Below, piece after piece: positions 58,105-64,000 of a stretch of DNA of 64,000 nucleotides. Numbering within the stretch: the first letter of the stretch is position 1; each line of letters begins with the position of its first letter. The stretch spans positions 248,001-312,000 of the forward strand of contig NZ_JAAOIZ010000003.1 in NCBI RefSeq assembly GCF_013184525.1. Reading direction: 5' to 3'. The stretch comes from Chryseobacterium sp. LAM-KRS1 (GTDB lineage Bacteria > Bacteroidota > Bacteroidia > Flavobacteriales > Weeksellaceae). Below the pieces are notes generated by a model. The model saw only the letters and a program-made list of their open reading frames with translations, had not been told where the DNA came from and did not search any database. A program made the translations under genes and the position numbers.

Positions 58105-58203
58105 ATGAAAATTCCAGAGCTTCTGCTTCCATGTATATATCTCTGCATCGTAATATTAAACACTATCTTCATGCTGTTCAATATCAATTCGCATAAGAAA
58201 TAG
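58105..58203 (+). CDS. Possible small membrane peptide (32 codons)
   Basis: ATG 58105 to TAG 58201-58203. The peptide contains PELLLPCIYLCIVILNTIFM, a likely membrane helix, and a polar end NSHKK. It lies between der and katG in a 289-base gap, with an A-rich stretch before the start but no perfect promoter. No family is recognised; it could be a type I toxin-like or other small membrane peptide, or chance. Confidence 0.3.
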   Translation: MKIPELLLPCIYLCIVILNTIFMLFNINSHKK

Positions 58204-58227
58204 GCCCCACATGTTCTTCAAAGCAAA

Positions 58228-58252
58228 AAACCATCCCGGGTAGAGATGGTTT
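58228..58252 (-). terminator. Terminator of katG
   Basis: AAACCATC / GATGGTTT stem, T-run on the minus strand, 26 bases after the katG stop. Confidence 0.8.
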
Positions 58253-58278
58253 TAATTGATATCAGATATGTAAAAAAC

Positions 58279-60561
<2,283 letters not shown>

Positions 60562-60607
60562 TTAAATTTTAATATTGATTAATACCGTTTATCTGATCTG
60601 AACAAGA

Positions 60608-60615
60608 CAAACTTA
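60608..60615 (-). promoter_or_regulatory. -7 promoter element of katG
   Basis: Minus-strand TAAGTTTG, 52 bases upstream of the katG ATG. Confidence 0.5.
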
Positions 60616-60660
60616 CAACAACCCTTTCAATAAATACGATCTATTGATAAAATTTTTACG

Positions 60661-60675
60661 ATAGTTAAAAACTAT
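60661..60675. promoter_or_regulatory. OxyR-like half-operator ATAG-N7-CTAT
   Basis: ATAGTTAAAAACTAT fits one half of the OxyR consensus (ATAG-N7-CTAT-N7-ATAG-N7-CTAT). The second half is not present at the right spacing. It is about 46 bases upstream of the -7 element of katG. An oxyR gene is not in the window. Confidence 0.4.
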
Positions 60676-60841
60676 AATAAAACTTCTACAGCCTTTGCCT
60701 TATTTATTGCAATAAGTTAGCTATATTTAATTGAAAATGAAGCAAAATAGAGACAAAGACTTCCTATTTAGAATGATTCTATCTTTTATAATAGAGAAAA
60801 AAAGATTACATTTAAACACATAAACACTAAAATTCATTAGT

Positions 60842-61303
60842 ATGAAAAAAATATTGATCGTTCTATTGGTGGCTTTTATCATAATCCAGTTTTTTCCCAT
60901 TGACAAGACCAATCCACCGGTGAATCCGGGTATGGATTTTTTAAAAATAAAAAAAACGCAACCTGAAGTTGCCAAACTCATCCGTACATCATGCTACGAC
61001 TGCCATTCCAACGAAACGAAGTATCCATGGTACTCTAGCATTGCTCCTTCATCGTGGTTTCTTAAAAATCATATTGATGAAGGAAGAAAACATTTAAATT
61101 TCTCTACCTTTGCAATGTATGAACCTGAAAGACAGGCACACAAATTGCAGGAATGTATTGAAATGATCGAGAAAGAGGAAATGCCTCTGGAATCCTATAT
61201 TGTTGGCCATCAGGGTGCAAAATTAACCCCGGAACAGAGAAAGCAGCTTATACAATATTTTAAACAAGTAAAAGCAGAAACTGAACGGTCGATGGTATTT
61301 TAA
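60842..61303 (+). CDS. Haem-binding-domain protein (membrane-anchored, CxxCH)
   Basis: 153 residues. An N-terminal helix (IVLLVAFIIIQFFPI) anchors the protein to the membrane or serves as a signal. The domain has CYDCHSNETKYPWYSSIAPS (haem motif CxxCH and a conserved W/Y set), followed by HIDEGRKHLNFSTF and a KLTPEQRKQLIQYFK helix. The Bacteroidota haem-binding domain is found as a single unit or in cytochrome-c peroxidase-like proteins. It begins the unit with the DCC protein 11 bases downstream. It is divergent from katG, so a link with peroxide or redox stress is possible (inference). Confidence 0.88.
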   Translation: MKKILIVLLVAFIIIQFFPIDKTNPPVNPGMDFLKIKKTQPEVAKLIRTSCYDCHSNETKYPWYSSIAPSSWFLKNHIDEGRKHLNFSTFAMYEPERQAHKLQECIEMIEKEEMPLESYIVGHQGAKLTPEQRKQLIQYFKQVKAETERSMVF

Positions 61304-61313
61304 AAAAAGTGTT

Positions 61314-61727
61314 ATGCAGGAAAATTGGCAGGATAAATATATTGTCTTCTTTGACGGAGATTGTGGAGTTTGTAATTTCTGGGTACAGTGGATCCTGGAA
61401 CGTGACAAAAAAAACAAATTCCTTTTTGCTTCTTTACAATCGGATTTCGGCCAGAAGTTCTTATCCGAAAGAGGGTTGGAGACTACTGTTTTCAATACGA
61501 TGTATCTTTGGAAACCTAATCAGTACTATCTGGTAAAATCTAGAGCTGTTCTTCAGATTGCTCAACTCCTGGGTGGTGTATATCAACTTATTGCTGTTGG
61601 AAAAATCATACCGACTTTCTTAAGTGACCAGGTATATGATTTGATTTCAAGAAACAGAATGAAACTTGCTGCTCAAAAGTGCTACCTGCCTGATCAAAAT
61701 CAGAAAAGAAAGTTTATAGAAGTTTAA
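61314..61727 (+). CDS. DCC-family thiol-disulfide oxidoreductase-like protein
   Basis: 137 residues. It starts VFFDGDCGVCNFWVQWILER, the DxxCxxC (DCC) motif, and continues FLFASLQSDFGQKFL and LVKSRAVLQIAQLLGG, the usual DUF393 ending. A thioredoxin-like fold is expected. The function is unknown. It lies ten bases after the haem-binding gene, as one unit. Confidence 0.9.
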   Translation: MQENWQDKYIVFFDGDCGVCNFWVQWILERDKKNKFLFASLQSDFGQKFLSERGLETTVFNTMYLWKPNQYYLVKSRAVLQIAQLLGGVYQLIAVGKIIPTFLSDQVYDLISRNRMKLAAQKCYLPDQNQKRKFIEV

Positions 61728-61912
61728 AAGCACTGTAATTTTTGAATTACAAATGGCAAGCATCATGATATAATTTCACAATACCTGCCATTAAGTAGTA
61801 TTACATATCTGATTTTCGTATCGAAATTCTAAAATTCTTACTTCCCTAAGTCATTCACCATGATAAAATCCTTGTGGAATTCATTAAATAAATTGACGAT
61901 TCTGTCCTACAA

Positions 61913-63346
61913 TTATTGATTTAATGACCAAACAGAATAACTATTAGGAGGACATTGAATTTTCACTCTCTTATCAGCCTGTGTTGTAGGATACCAGGTT
62001 GATGCTCCTGTAAAATCCTTGATCTGCTGATTGCTCCAATTGGTGTCTATCCATCTTTCCTGCCAGCTTGATGAAGTGTTAATATAAACCACCAGTCCAG
62101 GATTACCATTATATCCGTTACGTCTCGCAATATACTCATCATTATCTGTGTAGAGAATAGAGGTTGTTCCTGTTGCTTTATTGTTATGAATCCAGATGAG
62201 ATTATTTAATCTTTCTTTATTAAGCCACTCCTCGTAATCCCTGTAAAATATGGTAGGATACCCTTCATGCGTCAGGATATAAGCATATGCAGGCATCTTA
62301 TTATAAATAATATCAGTATCATGGTTGGCGACAAAAGTAACGGCTTTATATGGATTTCTTTTCCACATCATATCATCATTCAAAACATTGAGATTTCCGT
62401 TATCAAATGCTTCATCCATTTTATAATAGGCCGCAAAATCAAATACAGAACTGTTTGCATTATTTGCCCATGATTCCAGTGTATTAACATTGGAATCCCA
62501 TAATTCCCCTACCGAAAAGCCACCTACCTTTGCATTCCAGTTATTAACCACCCACGCACCAAAACCTTTTACATAATCAAATCTCCACCCGTCGAACTTC
62601 ATTACATTCTTATAGTATTTACCAACGGAATCGTCTCTTCCCCAAAGCCAGTCCTGCACATGGGGATTAGCATGGCATAAATCCGGAAAACCACCGAAAG
62701 AGCCTTCGTCGTTATTTCCATAGGCATTTTTATAAAAATCATTGTAGTTTCTGGTAAATTTTCCTGAAGCTATTCCTGAAAAATTCGTCCATGTATTGGT
62801 TCCTGTATAAGGATTCGCTTCCGACTGCCCTCCACTGTTATGGTTGATCACAATATCCGCATAAACCTGCATATTTTCTGAGTGTGCTTTGGTGATCAAT
62901 GCTTCCAGCTCAGCTCTTGAACCAAAACGAGTTTCTACACTTCCGTTTTGATTAAAGTTTCCAAAATCATAATAGTCGGTAGGATCATATCCCATTGAAT
63001 AAGCTCCGTTCTGCGCTTTGGATGCGGGAGGCAACCAAACTGCCCCGATTCCTGCATTGGACCAACCGGTAAGTTTATCTTTTACTGTATTCCACCAGTT
63101 TCCGCCATCCGGAACATCCCAGTAGAAGCCCTGCATCAGAACACTTCCCCCCGGACCTGCAACAAATTTACCATTTACTGACTCTTTTCCAGTACTGAAC
63201 GGCCTTCCATCATGACGAGTGACCTGTACTATTTTGGAATGAACTTCTTGTTCCCTCGAAGTGTTCCCGACTCCTTCATCATTGGTTTCACAGGAATTCA
63301 TGATTCCTAAAGCCATTAATGAAAATAAGAAAGATGTTTTTTTCAT
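61913..63346 (-). CDS. Alpha-amylase (GH13), lipoprotein
   Basis: 477 residues. The lipoprotein signal LFSLMALGIMNSCETND (Cys about residue 19) puts it on the outer membrane or cell surface. GH13 blocks: VYADIVINHNSGGQ (region I), GWRFDYVKGFG (II, catalytic Asp), GFSVGELWDSN (III, Glu) and VTFVANHDTD (IV, Asp). The end (from about residue 390) is the domain C beta-sandwich. It hydrolyses alpha-1,4-glucans such as starch and glycogen. No SusCD partner is in the window. The upstream region is AT-rich without clear CRP-like sites. Confidence 0.95.
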   Translation of the reverse strand: MKKTSFLFSLMALGIMNSCETNDEGVGNTSREQEVHSKIVQVTRHDGRPFSTGKESVNGKFVAGPGGSVLMQGFYWDVPDGGNWWNTVKDKLTGWSNAGIGAVWLPPASKAQNGAYSMGYDPTDYYDFGNFNQNGSVETRFGSRAELEALITKAHSENMQVYADIVINHNSGGQSEANPYTGTNTWTNFSGIASGKFTRNYNDFYKNAYGNNDEGSFGGFPDLCHANPHVQDWLWGRDDSVGKYYKNVMKFDGWRFDYVKGFGAWVVNNWNAKVGGFSVGELWDSNVNTLESWANNANSSVFDFAAYYKMDEAFDNGNLNVLNDDMMWKRNPYKAVTFVANHDTDIIYNKMPAYAYILTHEGYPTIFYRDYEEWLNKERLNNLIWIHNNKATGTTSILYTDNDEYIARRNGYNGNPGLVVYINTSSSWQERWIDTNWSNQQIKDFTGASTWYPTTQADKRVKIQCPPNSYSVWSLNQ

Positions 63347-63521
63347 AGTCCGTTTTTTAATTATTAATATAATAACTAAATTACACTTTTATTAAAATAA
63401 ATTCCACTTAACGTGAATAAATTTACTTAGACTCAAAAATATGCTCTAAAATGGTATCATAAATTTTCATTAAAAAATCATAAACTTTTAAGATTATCGG
63501 CACAATTTTTCTTTTAATCCA

Positions 63522-63529
63522 TATATTTG
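63522..63529 (+). promoter_or_regulatory. -7 promoter element of the DUF4290 gene
   Basis: TATATTTG ends six bases before the ATG at 63536; predicted very short leader. Confidence 0.5.
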
Positions 63530-63535
63530 CATATT

Positions 63536-64000
63536 ATGGAATATAACACCCAAAAAACGCAACTTAATATGCCGGAATACGGCAGAATTATACAACAGTT
63601 GGTTGAGCGTTGCAAAGAACTCCCTTCTAAAGAGGAGAGAAATGAAATGGCAATGGCAATCATCGATTTTATGGGACAAAGAAACCCACAACTTCGCGAC
63701 GAAGAAAATTATAAACATAAACTTTGGGATCATCTTTACATTTTAGCCAATCATGATCTTGATGTAGATTCTCCTTATCCTTTTCCGACGAAAGAACAGC
63801 TTGAAGAAAAGCCAAAGAGAATGGAATACCCGAAACTTCAGGGTGATTTCAAATTTTACGGAAAAAGTATTCTTCAATTAATTGAAAAGGCTATAGAGCT
63901 TGAGGCCGGAGACGAAAAAGAAGCTCTTATTGAAGTGATTGCCAACAACATGAAGAAATCCTACAATGTTTATAATAAAGAGCATGTTACTGATGATGTG
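63536..64000 (+). CDS. DUF4290 protein, N-terminal part (runs off the window)
   Basis: 155 codons visible, no stop before the window end. It starts MEYNTQKTQLNMPEYGRIIQ and follows the DUF4290 pattern: QLVERCKELPSKEERNEMAM, FMGQRNPQLRDEENYKHKLW, DHLYILANHDLDVDSPYPFP. Helical and charged; conserved in Bacteroidota; function unknown. The remaining C-terminus lies beyond base 64000. Confidence 0.9.
   Translation, partial: MEYNTQKTQLNMPEYGRIIQQLVERCKELPSKEERNEMAMAIIDFMGQRNPQLRDEENYKHKLWDHLYILANHDLDVDSPYPFPTKEQLEEKPKRMEYPKLQGDFKFYGKSILQLIEKAIELEAGDEKEALIEVIANNMKKSYNVYNKEHVTDDV

Overview
The window looks like chromosomal DNA from a flavobacterium of the Weeksellaceae type, close to Chryseobacterium. 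The evidence is a low GC content, promoters of the Bacteroidota form (TAnnTTTG at -7), few visible Shine-Dalgarno sequences, a SusC/FhuA-type TonB receptor, and several families typical of the class (DUF4290, DUF3109, TerD pairs, OstA-like, a LolA-like 228-residue protein). No tRNA, rRNA, insertion sequence, prophage or CRISPR array was seen. Most of the window is ordinary core genome.

Layout. 1-1.5 kb: the end of an AraC regulator, a flavodoxin-fold NAD(P)H oxidoreductase, and a tyrosine-rich leader peptide with an attenuator in front of a truncated tyrS. 1.5-5.3 kb: a small secreted-protein locus (beta-barrel, RidA-like lipoprotein, two SnoaL/NTF2-fold proteins) divergent from an AraC regulator. 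5.4-9.3 kb: GNAT, two TerD proteins, a YbhN-like flippase, panD and an HU protein. 9.3-19.5 kb: pdxH, yqgE, a class IV aminotransferase homologue, a START-like protein, a class III aminotransferase, an OstA-like protein with a Fur-family regulator, kup, pdhB and DUF2147. 19.6-28.8 kb: an LTA-synthase-like protein, pssA, an exonuclease, FAH, UspA, three small-family membrane or Cys-cluster proteins, a LolA-like protein and trigger factor. 29-32.6 kb: a TonB receptor with a lipoprotein and a small His/Cys protein. 32.7-39.8 kb: an ABC-F protein, a DUF2235 protein, a four-gene NarL-type two-component operon and an M15-like peptidase. 40-45 kb: aqpZ, a PD-(D/E)XK-like protein, a LuxE-like protein, lpxH, queD, a thioesterase and OmpH/Skp. 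45.2-49.9 kb: the glyoxylate shunt (aceA, aceB) divergent from a RamB/ScfR-like regulator. 50-57.9 kb: comF, a hydrolase, upp, a large Pls/PosA-type NRPS-like synthetase with a GNAT partner, and der. 58.3-64 kb: katG, a haem-binding protein, a DCC protein, an alpha-amylase and the start of a DUF4290 gene.

Most notable signals: (1) a complete textbook attenuator (leader peptide with Tyr-Tyr-Tyr, plus mutually exclusive hairpins) in front of a tyrS that now encodes only 87 residues; (2) two matching inverted repeats, GCGAA-N3-TCGC, between aceB and the RamB-like regulator, which look like its operators; (3) a Pls/PosA-like synthetase, the best natural-product candidate in the window; (4) a recurring promoter geometry, TAnnTTTG four bases before ATG, in front of panD, the LTA-synthase-like gene, queD and the RamB-like gene, which suggests leaderless mRNAs; and (5) several family members that have lost a key catalytic residue (DUF2235 Ser to Gly, class IV aminotransferase Lys, RidA Arg). 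All assignments come from reading the sequence by eye. No database search was run.
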